From the NCBI GenBank assembly GCA_021404565.1, contig JAAWWF010000005.1, forward strand, positions 186,001 to 250,000: a DNA stretch of 64,000 nt, written 5' to 3'. The position numbers and the translations under genes are program-made. Below are positions 15,769-25,264 of this stretch, in pieces; positions within the stretch are counted from its first letter, which is position 1, and the number at the start of each line of letters is the position of its first letter. Origin of the DNA: Roseivirga sp. GTDB taxonomy: Bacteria > Bacteroidota > Bacteroidia > Cytophagales > Cyclobacteriaceae. A model generated the notes under the pieces. That model worked only from the letters and a program-made list of their open reading frames with translations. It searched no databases and had not been told where the DNA came from.

Positions 15769-17727
15769 ATGAAAAGAAAATTTAAACTTATAACAGGCGC
15801 ACTGGTAGTGATTTCACTACTCGCTTTTGTGCGATGTCAAAGTACCAGTGAGGGAGGAGCCCTTGGTGGAACTGCAGCTCAAAAAGTGTATGTAGCTCCG
15901 GGAGAACATGATGAGTTTTATGCCCTCGTATCAGGTGGATTCAGTGGCCAGTTGGCCGTATACGGACTTCCATCCGGAAGGCTCTTCCGTGTGGTACCCG
16001 TTTTCTCGGTTGATGCTGAAAAAGCATATGGTTTCAATGAAGAAACCAAGCCAATGTTGAATACCTCTCATGGTTTTATTCCATGGGATGATGCTCACCA
16101 TCCCGATATCTCTCAAACCAATGGAGAACTCGATGGTCGATGGGTATTTATCAATGGTAACAACACTCCCCGGATTGCGCGAATCAGTCTCTCCACATTT
16201 GAAACAGAAGAGATCATAGAACTGCCCAATAGTGCGGGTAACCACAGTTCATCTTTTGTAACAGAAAACACAGAATATGTGGTGGCTGGAACCCGATTCT
16301 CAGTACCGGTTCCTCAGCAGGATATCTCTATTGACGAGTACAAAGGCAAGTTCAAAGGAGCCATGTCCTTTATCAAGGTAGATCAGGAGACTGGTCATAT
16401 GGACCTTTCATTCCAGATCATGATGCCTGGCTTCAACTATGACCTGGCACACCCTGGTAGAGGTAAATCTCATGGCTGGATGTTCTTCTCTACTTACAAT
16501 ACGGAAGAGGCCAACTCACTGCTTGAGGTGAATGCTTCGCAGAATGATAAGGACTTTATAGCCGCAATCAACTGGAAGAAAGCAGAAGAGCTGATAGCAG
16601 CCGGTGAGTTTACTACCATGCCATCTGAGTATGCACACAATGTATATGATGAGTCGACCCACAGTGCCACTTCTACTATTAAGAAAGAGGTAAGAGTAAT
16701 TGATCCATCCAAGCATCCAGGTTTGGTTTACTTCCTGCCAACACCTAAATCACCTCACGGTTGTGATGTTGACCCAACAGGTGAGTACATCATAGGTAGT
16801 GGTAAGCTGGCGGCTGCATTGACTGCGCACTCCTTTACCAATATGCTGGATGCCATTGAGAATAAGAAGTTTGACGGTGAAGCCTATGGTATTCCCATTC
16901 TCAACTACGATGACGTAGTGGCCGGAGTAGTACAACAGGCAGGTCTGGGCCCATTGCATACAGAGTTTGACGGAAAGGGGAATGCTTATACTACCTTCTT
17001 TATCAGCTCTGAAGTAGTGAAATGGAAGCTGGGCACCTGGGAAGTGCTCGATCGTCAGCCTACTTATTACTCCGTAGGTCACCTGATGATTCCTGGTGGT
17101 AACTCCAGAAAACCTTTTGGTAAGTATGTACTGGCCATGAATAAGATTACGAAGGACCGGTACCTGCCCACAGGGCCTGAGCTGACCCAATCGGCACAGC
17201 TATACGATATCACCGGTGATAAAATGGAGCTGCTGCTGGACTTTCCAACCATTGGAGAGCCGCACTATGCAGCGGGTATTCCGGCTGATCTGATCAAGCC
17301 ACGGCAAACCAAAATCTACAAGCTGGAGGAGAATAATCACCCCTTTGTAGCGAGGAGCGAAAAGGACACCAAGGTGGTAAGAGAAGGCAATGAAGTGCAC
17401 ATCTATATGACCACTATCAGGAGTCACTTTGCCCCTGATAATATTGAGGGTATCAAAGTGGGAGATAAGGTGTATTTCCACGTGACTAACCTTGAGCAAG
17501 ATTATGATGTGCCGCACGGTATTAGTATGATCGGAGCACAAACCTCTGAGCTGCTTATCATGCCCGGACAAACGGAGACCTTTATCTGGTATCCGAAAAA
17601 AGTAGGCGTCTGGCCATTTTATTGCACCGATTTCTGCTCTGCCCTACACCAGGAAATGCAAGGTTATGTAAGGGTTTCACCCAAGGGCTCTAACCTGCCT
17701 TTGAAGTGGACACTTGATGGTGAATGA
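15769..17727 (+). CDS. nosZ: Nitrous-oxide reductase, clade II (Sec-type)
   Basis: 652 residues. N2O + 2 e- + 2 H+ to N2 + H2O in the periplasm. The seven-bladed N-terminal propeller carries the CuZ histidines (DDAHH near 107-111, AHPGRGKSHGW, SPHGCD, LHTEFDGKGNAY, EPHYA). The C-terminal cupredoxin has the CuA set Cys619, Cys623, His627 and Met630 in CTDFCSALHQEM. The leader has no twin arginine and ends in a Cys (FVRC), so it is Sec-exported and perhaps a lipoprotein, as in clade II. A hairpin follows and nosB-like starts 78 nt later. Confidence 0.97.
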   Translation: MKRKFKLITGALVVISLLAFVRCQSTSEGGALGGTAAQKVYVAPGEHDEFYALVSGGFSGQLAVYGLPSGRLFRVVPVFSVDAEKAYGFNEETKPMLNTSHGFIPWDDAHHPDISQTNGELDGRWVFINGNNTPRIARISLSTFETEEIIELPNSAGNHSSSFVTENTEYVVAGTRFSVPVPQQDISIDEYKGKFKGAMSFIKVDQETGHMDLSFQIMMPGFNYDLAHPGRGKSHGWMFFSTYNTEEANSLLEVNASQNDKDFIAAINWKKAEELIAAGEFTTMPSEYAHNVYDESTHSATSTIKKEVRVIDPSKHPGLVYFLPTPKSPHGCDVDPTGEYIIGSGKLAAALTAHSFTNMLDAIENKKFDGEAYGIPILNYDDVVAGVVQQAGLGPLHTEFDGKGNAYTTFFISSEVVKWKLGTWEVLDRQPTYYSVGHLMIPGGNSRKPFGKYVLAMNKITKDRYLPTGPELTQSAQLYDITGDKMELLLDFPTIGEPHYAAGIPADLIKPRQTKIYKLEENNHPFVARSEKDTKVVREGNEVHIYMTTIRSHFAPDNIEGIKVGDKVYFHVTNLEQDYDVPHGISMIGAQTSELLIMPGQTETFIWYPKKVGVWPFYCTDFCSALHQEMQGYVRVSPKGSNLPLKWTLDGE

Positions 17728-17737
17728 CCTTGATCAA

Positions 17738-17770
17738 TGGCAGGCGGCCTTGTCTAGTGGCTGCCTGCCA
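17738..17770 (+). other. Strong hairpin inside the nos operon, after nosZ
   Basis: TGGCAGGC-g-GCC, 9-nt loop, GGC-t-GCCTGCCA: an 8-bp plus 3-bp stem around single mismatched bases. It has no T tract, so rather than a full stop it may be a 3' stabiliser or partial terminator giving more nosZ than maturation-gene mRNA. Confidence 0.55.
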
Positions 17771-17805
17771 GATTAATCCATCATACAATTAAAACCCCTC
17801 TCATC

Positions 17806-18438
17806 ATGAGAAAATCTAAACTACTGATGATCATCGGAGCATTGCTCCTGCTTGGCCTGTTCTTCTTGCCTCTGTGGAATATCACATTGGAGGCTCCTCA
17901 ATATCCCGATGCCATAGGTATGGATATTTACATCGACAGATTTGAAGATGCCCATCCCAACGACATAAAGAATATCAATATCATGAACCACTATGTGGGT
18001 ATGGAAGACATTCCTGAAACGATTCCTGAATTTTCCATTTTTCCGAAAGTCATTTTGGGGATGGCCATACTGGGAGTGCTCTTTGGACTCACAGGGAAGA
18101 GAAAGCTATATGCTGCCTGGTTTGTGATTATGATCATTCTAGGGTCCATTGGTATGTATGATTTCTACCAGTGGGAGTATGACTACGGGCATAACCTCAA
18201 AGAGACAGCCGCCATCAAGTTTACCACGCCCGATGGTGAGCCCATGGCTTATCAGCCCCCACTCATAGGCAGTAAGATGATTCTCAACTTCAAGGCCATT
18301 TCTATGCCGCGACTGGGTGCTTACCTGATGTTTCTGGGTATGGGCCTTTCACTGGTCGCCTTCCGACAAGACAAAAAAGAAAATCAACATGATGAAGTTC
18401 CAAAATCCGATGCGAAGCGCCAGCCTGCTGTTGTTTAG
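17806..18438 (+). CDS. Membrane protein of the nos cluster (NosB-like by position)
   Basis: 210 residues with about four transmembrane segments (7-25, 80-98, 103-121, 168-186), a periplasmic loop rich in acidic residues between the first two, and a hydrophilic tail. Clade II nos clusters commonly carry a small polytopic protein, NosB, right after nosZ; this matches in place and topology, but sequence identity to NosB is not something I can verify. Its last 50 nt overlap the nosL start. Confidence 0.7.
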   Translation: MRKSKLLMIIGALLLLGLFFLPLWNITLEAPQYPDAIGMDIYIDRFEDAHPNDIKNINIMNHYVGMEDIPETIPEFSIFPKVILGMAILGVLFGLTGKRKLYAAWFVIMIILGSIGMYDFYQWEYDYGHNLKETAAIKFTTPDGEPMAYQPPLIGSKMILNFKAISMPRLGAYLMFLGMGLSLVAFRQDKKENQHDEVPKSDAKRQPAVV

Positions 18439-18850
18439 CCTTGTGTTAATCTTCACTTCCTGTGAGGTGGGCCCTAAGGAAATTCACTATGGTGCTGATG
18501 CCTGCCACTATTGTAAAATGACCATTGTGGATACACAACATGCAGCCCAGTTGGTGACTGAAAAAGGCAAGGCGTTTAAATACGATGCGATTGAATGTAT
18601 GCTGAATCACAAAGCCAATTGGGATCAGGCAGCCATAAAATTCCACTTGGTTGCCGACTACAATAACCCAAAAGTATTGATTGATGCTACACAGGCTCAC
18701 TATCTGGTCAGTGAGTCTATCCCCAGCCCAATGGGTGCCTTTCTATCCGCTTTTGAAAGGGGACCGGAGTTAGCAAAGATCAGAACGGAGAATGGAGGCG
18801 AAACCTACTCGTGGGAAAGCCTTCTCAAAAACTTTGACTTAAAAAAATAA
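18389..18850 (+). CDS. nosL: NosL copper chaperone lipoprotein
   Basis: 153 residues; ATG at 18389 or 18392. Lipobox TSC (Cys25). The copper-binding signature C39-H-Y-C42-K-M44 and the later SPMGAFLSAF are typical of NosL, which delivers Cu(I) for CuZ assembly in the periplasm. The 5' end overlaps the NosB-like gene by 50 nt and a second NosL-domain gene starts 3 nt after the stop. Confidence 0.93.
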   Translation: MMKFQNPMRSASLLLFSLVLIFTSCEVGPKEIHYGADACHYCKMTIVDTQHAAQLVTEKGKAFKYDAIECMLNHKANWDQAAIKFHLVADYNNPKVLIDATQAHYLVSESIPSPMGAFLSAFERGPELAKIRTENGGETYSWESLLKNFDLKK

Positions 18851-18853
18851 GCT

Positions 18854-20239
18854 ATGAAAAGGCTACTCACCTATTGCCTGATGCTGATCACAGTTTCAGC
18901 GATGGCACAAGAAAAAGTTCAGTTTGGGAAAGATCAATGTGCATTCTGCGGAATGACGATCAGAGACCATTTACACGCTGCCCTGGCAGTGGACAATCAG
19001 GGAACTACTTACAAATTTGATGCAGCAGAGGGGCTGATCAATTTCCTGAAAGAGCATAACGAAGCGGACTTTAAAACACTATTGGTTGCTGACTATGCTC
19101 ATAAAGACGAGTGGGCTGATGCTCCAGCCGCTACATTTTTAATCTCCAAAAAAATAGCCAGTCCCATGGGTGCCTTTTTATCAGCCTTTGCAGATAAGGC
19201 AGATGCCGAAAAGGTTTTGAAAAAGAAGGGTGGGGCGATTTACAATTGGGAAGAGATCAAGCGAAAATTCAAAGACTCACGTTTCGGACTCTCAGATCAC
19301 AGGCATGACCACCATCGCCCGGATGGGCAAGCACCCATAGGAGTGATGGGCGACCATTTGCATCCTAAAGGAGGTATCATGGGAAGCTTTCGTTATATGC
19401 GCATGGATATGGATGACTATCTGCAGAGTAGCCAGAGTATAGAATCGGCTCAGGTGCTGAGCAACTATATGGTGGCCCCACAAAACATGACCATGGATAT
19501 GTACATGCTGGGTCTTATGTATGCCCCTTCTTACAGGGTGACACTGATGCTGATGCAGAATTATGTGCAGAATGAAATGGATCTGGTTAGCCGAATGGGA
19601 ATGAATTTTTCTACCCGGAGTGCTGGCTTAGGAGATATGAAACTCAGTGCCTTAATCGGGCTAAGTGAATGGAATAATAAAAGTCTGCACCTGAATACCG
19701 GTGTGAGTATTCCACTGGGTAGTGTTGCTGAACGTGGCGCAACCCCTATGGGTGATAACATGAAAATGCCTTACCCTATGCAGCTCGGCAGTGGTACCTA
19801 TGACCTGATCTTGGGGGCTACCTTTCAGGGAAAAGCTGCGAAGCATTCCTGGGGTATTCAACAAATCAATACACTGCGCAGTGGCAGAAACAGCGAAGGC
19901 TATCGGCTGGGAAGTGAATTTAAGGCCAATGCCTGGATAGCCTACCGGCTCTTTCAGAATGTGAGTTTCTCTTTCAGACTTGAAGGCACAAAGCTCAATG
20001 GTATACACGGAATTGACCCTGAATTGAACCCAATGATGGTGCCTACGGCCAATATCAATAACTCTGGTTTTGAAAGATTACGCTCCTATGTGGGGGCGAA
20101 CATCGCGATGGCACAAAGTGGCTGGCTTGAAAACTTTAAGTTGGGAGTCGAAGTAGGCACTCCCATAGTAAATAAAGTACAAGGCATGCAGATGGATGAA
20201 AATTACCTGGTTCAGGTTGGGCTCAGATACTCGCACTGA
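18854..20239 (+). CDS. NosL domain fused to a putative outer-membrane beta-barrel
   Basis: 461 residues. A signal peptide (ITVSAMAQ) is followed by a NosL domain (about 20-135) with C29-A-F-C32-G-M34 and SPMGAFLSAF, paralogous to the preceding gene. From about residue 150 the protein changes: a His/Met-rich linker (HRHDHHRPDGQ, GVMGDHLHPKGG, RYMRMDMDD) leads into about 300 residues of alternating strands ending in VQVGLRYSH, with an aromatic penultimate region as in outer-membrane barrels. The barrel resembles His/Met-rich transporter-like proteins of copper clusters. I infer copper capture or passage at the outer membrane. Its stop overlaps the nosD start. Confidence 0.8.
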   Translation: MKRLLTYCLMLITVSAMAQEKVQFGKDQCAFCGMTIRDHLHAALAVDNQGTTYKFDAAEGLINFLKEHNEADFKTLLVADYAHKDEWADAPAATFLISKKIASPMGAFLSAFADKADAEKVLKKKGGAIYNWEEIKRKFKDSRFGLSDHRHDHHRPDGQAPIGVMGDHLHPKGGIMGSFRYMRMDMDDYLQSSQSIESAQVLSNYMVAPQNMTMDMYMLGLMYAPSYRVTLMLMQNYVQNEMDLVSRMGMNFSTRSAGLGDMKLSALIGLSEWNNKSLHLNTGVSIPLGSVAERGATPMGDNMKMPYPMQLGSGTYDLILGATFQGKAAKHSWGIQQINTLRSGRNSEGYRLGSEFKANAWIAYRLFQNVSFSFRLEGTKLNGIHGIDPELNPMMVPTANINNSGFERLRSYVGANIAMAQSGWLENFKLGVEVGTPIVNKVQGMQMDENYLVQVGLRYSH

Positions 20240-21489
20240 TGAGACTAAGATATCTCGCAATCGTACATTTTTTAATACTACCATTTTTTGTCTGGGCTTC
20301 GCCTGTTACTACCATTCCGGTATGTACAAGCTGTGAAGTCCAGACCATCTCCCGTGCCTTGGTCCTGGCGGCTCCCCACGATACTATTGTTGTCAGAGAA
20401 GGAACCCACGAAAGCATAGCCTTGGAGATCAAAAAACCTATCACGCTGATGGGCGAATCCGGAGCTGTGCTGGACGGCCAGAACGAGAGCTATATCCTGA
20501 TGGTACTCAGTGATAGTGTACATATTTCAGGCCTGACACTCATCAATGCCGGTAGAAGCTATACCAAAGATTATGCTGCCATTTACCTATCAAGAACCAG
20601 ACACTTCTCCATTGTCAATAACACAATCAAAGATCCCTTTTTCGGCATTCTGATCGAAAAATCTCACAATGGAATCGTAAAAGATAATGTGGTGATCAGC
20701 AATCGGGTAAGGGAAGATGATTCAGGGAATGGCGTCCATGCCTGGCACTGCTCTAACCTTACTATTCAAAACAATGAACTTAGCGGGCTTCGCGATGGTA
20801 TCTATCTTGAGTTTGTAAAGGAGAGCAGTATTGAAGACAATAATAGCCACAACAATATTCGATACGGCCTGCACTTTATGTTCTCAAATCACGACAAATA
20901 CCTTCGGAATACCTTCAGGGAAAACGGGGCAGGAGTAGCCGTGATGTTTTCCAAGTTCATAGAAATGAGAGAGAACCACTTTGTCCAGAATTGGGGCACA
21001 GCCTCATATGGGTTGCTGTTGAAAGAAATATACGATGCGGAGGTAGAGGGCAATGTTTTCAGTGAAAACACCATCGGTATTTTCATAGAAGGCTCCACGC
21101 GAATCAACTACACAGGCAATGATTTCGGGAGAAATGGCTGGGCCATTAAAGTCAGCGGTGGTTGTTACCTGAACATCTTTTCCGGCAACAATTTTATGAG
21201 CAATTCATTTGATGTGAGCTACAATACCAAGATGAACGACAACCGTTTTGAGAGCAATTACTGGAGCAGTTACAGCGGTTATGATATAGACAAGGACGGT
21301 GTGGGAGATGTGCCCTACAGGCCGGTGAAACTGTTCTCATACATTGTCAATAAAACACCTGAGAGTATCATTTTACTCAGAAGTCTCTTTGTCGATATGA
21401 TCAACTTTTCTGAGAAGGTATCTCCGGTATTTACTCCCGATGACCTGATAGACAATACGCCCGCCATGAAACGCCTCCGCTATGATTAG
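20239..21489 (+). CDS. nosD: NosD periplasmic maturation protein
   Basis: 416 residues with a signal peptide. The body is a right-handed parallel beta helix of CASH/NosD repeats (NNTIKDPFFGILIEKSHNGIVKDNVV, GNDFGRNGWAIKVSG and similar), ending in the conserved NYWSSYSGYDIDKDGVGDVPYRP stretch of NosD. It works with the NosFY ABC transporter to supply sulfur for the CuZ cluster of NosZ. Overlaps by one base with the preceding stop (TGATG) and by 8 nt with nosF. Confidence 0.95.
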   Translation: MRLRYLAIVHFLILPFFVWASPVTTIPVCTSCEVQTISRALVLAAPHDTIVVREGTHESIALEIKKPITLMGESGAVLDGQNESYILMVLSDSVHISGLTLINAGRSYTKDYAAIYLSRTRHFSIVNNTIKDPFFGILIEKSHNGIVKDNVVISNRVREDDSGNGVHAWHCSNLTIQNNELSGLRDGIYLEFVKESSIEDNNSHNNIRYGLHFMFSNHDKYLRNTFRENGAGVAVMFSKFIEMRENHFVQNWGTASYGLLLKEIYDAEVEGNVFSENTIGIFIEGSTRINYTGNDFGRNGWAIKVSGGCYLNIFSGNNFMSNSFDVSYNTKMNDNRFESNYWSSYSGYDIDKDGVGDVPYRPVKLFSYIVNKTPESIILLRSLFVDMINFSEKVSPVFTPDDLIDNTPAMKRLRYD

Positions 21490-22186
21490 AATCGAAAACT
21501 TACATAAGCAGTTTGGTAAGCTGAAAGTGCTTGACGGTGTCACCTTCCAGGTACAGTCCGGTGGGGTAGTAGCAGTACTCGGCCCCAATGGTTCAGGCAA
21601 AACCACGATCCTGAAAACCATTCTGGGCATGGTGCTTCCCGATGAAGGAGAGGCTTGCTTTCAGGACAAGTCCATTTTAAAACAATGGGACTATCGCAAC
21701 GACATTGGCTACCTGCCCCAGATAGCGCGCTTCCCTGAAAACCTCACTGTGCAGGAACTGATCGATATGGTGAAAAATATCAGGAGTGTAGAAGCCAATG
21801 AAGAGGCATTAATCCAGCGTTTCGGGTTGACAGGTTCTCTTAATAAGAAGCTGAGTAACCTTTCAGGAGGTACCAAGCAAAAGGTGAATATCGTGTTGAC
21901 CTTTATGTTTGACAGTCCCCTGCTCATTTTGGACGAACCTACGGCTGGGCTCGACCCGGTATCACTCATCCAGCTCAAACAACTGATCAAAGAGGAAAGA
22001 GAAAAGGGGAAGAGCCTTTTGGTTACCACGCACATGATGAGTCTGGTAGAAGAGCTGTCAGATGAAATCATCTTTTTACTGGAAGGAAAGATTTACTTCC
22101 AGGGTACAGTCGGTCAGCTGTTAGAACGCACCGATCAGGTCAATTTGGAACACGCCATCGCTAAAATTCTGGAAAACCATGCTTAA
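21482..22186 (+). CDS. nosF: NosF ABC transporter ATPase
   Basis: 234 residues. Walker A GPNGSGKTT, signature LSGGTKQK and Walker B LLILDEPTAGLDP, with a His switch in TTHMMS. It forms the NosDFY complex needed for NosZ copper-site maturation. It overlaps nosD by 8 nt and nosY by 8 nt, so the three are translated in tight coupling. Confidence 0.95.
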   Translation: MIRIENLHKQFGKLKVLDGVTFQVQSGGVVAVLGPNGSGKTTILKTILGMVLPDEGEACFQDKSILKQWDYRNDIGYLPQIARFPENLTVQELIDMVKNIRSVEANEEALIQRFGLTGSLNKKLSNLSGGTKQKVNIVLTFMFDSPLLILDEPTAGLDPVSLIQLKQLIKEEREKGKSLLVTTHMMSLVEELSDEIIFLLEGKIYFQGTVGQLLERTDQVNLEHAIAKILENHA

Positions 22187-22961
22187 GATTCTGAAATATA
22201 CCTTTGCCGACCTGATCCGAAGCCGCTGGAGCTATGTGTACCTGGCTTTCTATCTCATTCTTGGTTTTGTGTTGCTCTTTCTCAACAATGATCTCTCCAA
22301 GGCAGTAATCACACTGATGAATATCATTGTGGTGCTTACACCTATGATCGGCACGATTTTCGGGATTATGTATTTCTATAGTGCCCGGGAGTTTACCGAA
22401 CTGTTACTGGCCCAGCCTTTAAAGAGAAGCACTATTTTTATCGGTCAGTACCTGGGGATTGCGATGTCTCTGTCTTTCAGTCTGCTGGTAGGTTTGGGGA
22501 TCCCTTTTCTCGTCTATGGAGTCGCCCTTTCATCTCAAATCTGGGATTTCGGCTTGTTACTGGTAGTAGGTGCCTTCCTCACTTTTATCTTCGTGGCCCT
22601 CTCTGTCAATATTGCCCTGAGAAACGAAAACAAGGTAAAGGGCTTCGGCTATGCGATTCTGCTCTGGCTATTTATGGCCGTTATTTATGACGGGCTATTC
22701 CTGATCTCCCTGATGATGTTTGACGACTACCCACTTGATAAATTCTCGTTGGTGGTCAGTGTACTGAATCCGGTGGATCTTTCCAGAATACTAATCCTTC
22801 TCAAGCTCGATATTTCAGCCTTGCTCGGCTATACAGGCGCGCTGTTTCAAAACTTCTTTGGTAACGGTTGGGGAATGCTCATTTCCCTGAGCATGCTGGC
22901 GCTCTGGTCTTTTTTACCAGTAAGGCTCCTGATCAGAACGGCCAGGAGAAAAGATTTTTAA
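22179..22961 (+). CDS. nosY: NosY ABC transporter permease
   Basis: 260 residues with six predicted membrane helices and the ABC-2 permease motif SAREFTELLLAQPLKRSTIFIGQY. Partner of NosF. The next gene begins 2 nt after its stop. Confidence 0.94.
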   Translation: MLKILKYTFADLIRSRWSYVYLAFYLILGFVLLFLNNDLSKAVITLMNIIVVLTPMIGTIFGIMYFYSAREFTELLLAQPLKRSTIFIGQYLGIAMSLSFSLLVGLGIPFLVYGVALSSQIWDFGLLLVVGAFLTFIFVALSVNIALRNENKVKGFGYAILLWLFMAVIYDGLFLISLMMFDDYPLDKFSLVVSVLNPVDLSRILILLKLDISALLGYTGALFQNFFGNGWGMLISLSMLALWSFLPVRLLIRTARRKDF

Positions 22962-22963
22962 TA

Positions 22964-24010
22964 ATGAGATATCGCCTGCCGGTCATTCTGCTTGCCATGA
23001 TGAGTCTCATAGTAGGTTTGCTGACCGGGTTCTTACGTATTGGTTGGACTTTGCCTGTCTATGGACTTTCCGGTAATCACGGGGCCATTATGGTAGGCGG
23101 GTTTCTCGGGAGTCTCATTACGCTCGAAAGAGCCATTGTTCTCAAATCCAATTGGGCCTATGCAATTCCGTTGACATCCGGCTTGAGCATGATTGCCTTT
23201 TTCATAGGACAAGACCAGTGGGCTCATGTTTTACTGATAGCAGCCAGTGCTGGTTTAATTGTGATCTATCTGGTCGCAATAAATCAAAAGAAAGGAGTGT
23301 ATATCGAGTACTTGCTGGTCGGTGCCATCTGCTGGCTGGCAGGAAATATATTGCTACTGCGCACGGGGTTTTATCCCTCGGTGTTTCCATGGTGGATGAT
23401 CTTTGTACTTTCTACCATTGTGGGCGAGCGTCTGGAACTGACTCGTTTTTTGCCTGTAACGAAGTTCCAAAAACAGTTGCTAGGAATTTTTCAACTAGTT
23501 GCCCTTGCCGGCATCATGCTGCCTTTTCATGGTCCCGGACGTTGGATGACAGGGGCGGGCCTGCTGGCTATTGCACTTTGGCTAATGAAGTTTGATGTGG
23601 TAAGGGTTTTGTTAAAGAAGCAAGGACATTTCTTTTACACGGGTTTAGCACTGTTTTCCGGTTACTGCTGGTTGTTGATGGTAGGTGCTTTGGTACTGAT
23701 CAACCCTGCTACGGGTTATGCATATGATGCGCTGTTACATACTTTCTTCCTGGGCTTCACCTTCTCAATGATATTCGCCCACGGACCAATCATATTTCCT
23801 GGTATCCTTGGGCAGACCGTGCAACCATTCCACAAACTGCTCTTCGTTTGGCTTGGTTTACTCAATGTTTCTATAATAGGTCGGGTATTGGCTGATTTTG
23901 GACTGTGGATGGAGATGCGAATGTGGTCGGGTATGCTAAGCGGAGTTTCGATAATCTTTTTCCTCATTACATTGATGGTAGTTTTGCAAAAACAAAGATA
24001 TTTGTCATGA
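22964..24010 (+). CDS. Polytopic membrane protein of the nos operon (NnrS-like pattern)
   Basis: 348 residues from ATG 22964; upstream in-frame codons overlap nosY and are not membrane-like. About ten hydrophobic helices. Histidines near helix ends (GNHGAIMVGGFLGSLITLERAI, LLHTFFLGFTFSMIFAHGP) recall NnrS-type heme/copper membrane proteins found with denitrification genes, but similarity is only a pattern. Follows nosY by 2 nt and is surely co-transcribed. A role in nitrosative stress or copper/heme handling is an inference. Confidence 0.7.
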   Translation: MRYRLPVILLAMMSLIVGLLTGFLRIGWTLPVYGLSGNHGAIMVGGFLGSLITLERAIVLKSNWAYAIPLTSGLSMIAFFIGQDQWAHVLLIAASAGLIVIYLVAINQKKGVYIEYLLVGAICWLAGNILLLRTGFYPSVFPWWMIFVLSTIVGERLELTRFLPVTKFQKQLLGIFQLVALAGIMLPFHGPGRWMTGAGLLAIALWLMKFDVVRVLLKKQGHFFYTGLALFSGYCWLLMVGALVLINPATGYAYDALLHTFFLGFTFSMIFAHGPIIFPGILGQTVQPFHKLLFVWLGLLNVSIIGRVLADFGLWMEMRMWSGMLSGVSIIFFLITLMVVLQKQRYLS

Positions 24011-24028
24011 CAAATAAATTTTTCGTCT

Positions 24029-25264
24029 ATGTATTGGGAAAGCTATTCGCATAAGAAAATCAAAGAGACCATTTTTAGTGCCTTGGAAAAGAATCTGGAC
24101 TACCGGGATAAACCTGTATTGGGACTTCCTGCCTCCTACCTTGATTCAGAAGTGTTTTATGATGATGCTCCTTTCTTAAAGGATGCCCCTTTTCTTTCTG
24201 CCCTGATTGCCAACCCCAATCATATCGGTTGCCATACCCTCAATGAATCTGAGTCTGCTTTCGAAGGAACTCATAACATAGAAAAGGAGCTGATTGACCT
24301 GTGTGCCCAGCAGGTATTTGAAGGTGGAGAAGAGGATTTTGATGGCTATGTAGCATCTGGTGGAACGGAAGCTAATATACAGGCCATCTGGATTCTGAAA
24401 CGCTATTATGAAACTGAGTTTGAAGTAAGCGCTGATAAGGTGGCTGTTATCTATTCAGAAGATGCTCATTACTCCATGCCTAAAGCCTCACGGCTTCTTG
24501 GGCTGCAGTCTTTCGTTACCAAGGTGGAGGATACCACCAGACGGGTGACCAAAGAAAGTCTTGATCAATGTATTGCTGATGCAAGAGAAGCAGGTGTGGA
24601 GCATTTTATCCTGGTGATCAATATGTCTACCACTATGTTCGGCTCGGTCGATGATATTGACAACATTACTGCCTGGCTTGATGAACTCAAGGTTGATTAC
24701 AAGGTACATATTGATGGCGCTTTTGGTGGTTACATTTACCCTTTCTCAACCAAAAGCCTCTCCCACACTTTCCAGAACCCGAAAATAACCTCCTTTACGC
24801 TCGATGGGCACAAGATGCTCCAGTCACCTTATGGTACAGGTATCTACATTACCCGCAAAGGGTTTATGGAATATGCACTTACCGAGGAGGCCAACTATGT
24901 AAAGGGCAAAGATTACACCCTGGTAGGCAGCAGATCCGGGGCTAATGCCATTGCCGTATGGATGATTATGCGTACTTATGGCTCTGAGGGCTGGAAGGCT
25001 AAGATTGAGCGTTTGCTGGCCAAGACAAGCAGGCTCTGCAGTAATCTGGATGACAGAGGAGTGGAGTACTTCCGTAATCCGGATATGAACATCATCACCA
25101 TCAGGGCAAAGTATGTTTCTCCCCAGCTGGCGCATAAATACCTGTTAGTACCCGATGCTCATGACCATGACGTGAAATGGTGGAAGATTGTAGTAATGGA
25201 ACATGTAAAACAAGGTACTATTGATGCTTTTCTGAATGACCTGGATGCTGAGCTGACTGCGTGA
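24029..25264 (+). CDS. PLP-dependent group II amino acid decarboxylase-like enzyme
   Basis: 411 residues, fold type I PLP enzyme. The cofactor lysine lies in TLDGHKMLQSPYGTG, and ASGGTEANIQA binds phosphate. The aspartate that contacts the pyridine is in VDYKVHIDGAFGG. The overall order matches the aspartate/tyrosine (MfnA, GAD-like) decarboxylase group. The substrate is unknown. It starts 18 nt after a nos membrane gene and its stop overlaps the next start (GTGA), an odd partner for N2O respiration. Confidence 0.85.
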   Translation: MYWESYSHKKIKETIFSALEKNLDYRDKPVLGLPASYLDSEVFYDDAPFLKDAPFLSALIANPNHIGCHTLNESESAFEGTHNIEKELIDLCAQQVFEGGEEDFDGYVASGGTEANIQAIWILKRYYETEFEVSADKVAVIYSEDAHYSMPKASRLLGLQSFVTKVEDTTRRVTKESLDQCIADAREAGVEHFILVINMSTTMFGSVDDIDNITAWLDELKVDYKVHIDGAFGGYIYPFSTKSLSHTFQNPKITSFTLDGHKMLQSPYGTGIYITRKGFMEYALTEEANYVKGKDYTLVGSRSGANAIAVWMIMRTYGSEGWKAKIERLLAKTSRLCSNLDDRGVEYFRNPDMNIITIRAKYVSPQLAHKYLLVPDAHDHDVKWWKIVVMEHVKQGTIDAFLNDLDAELTA

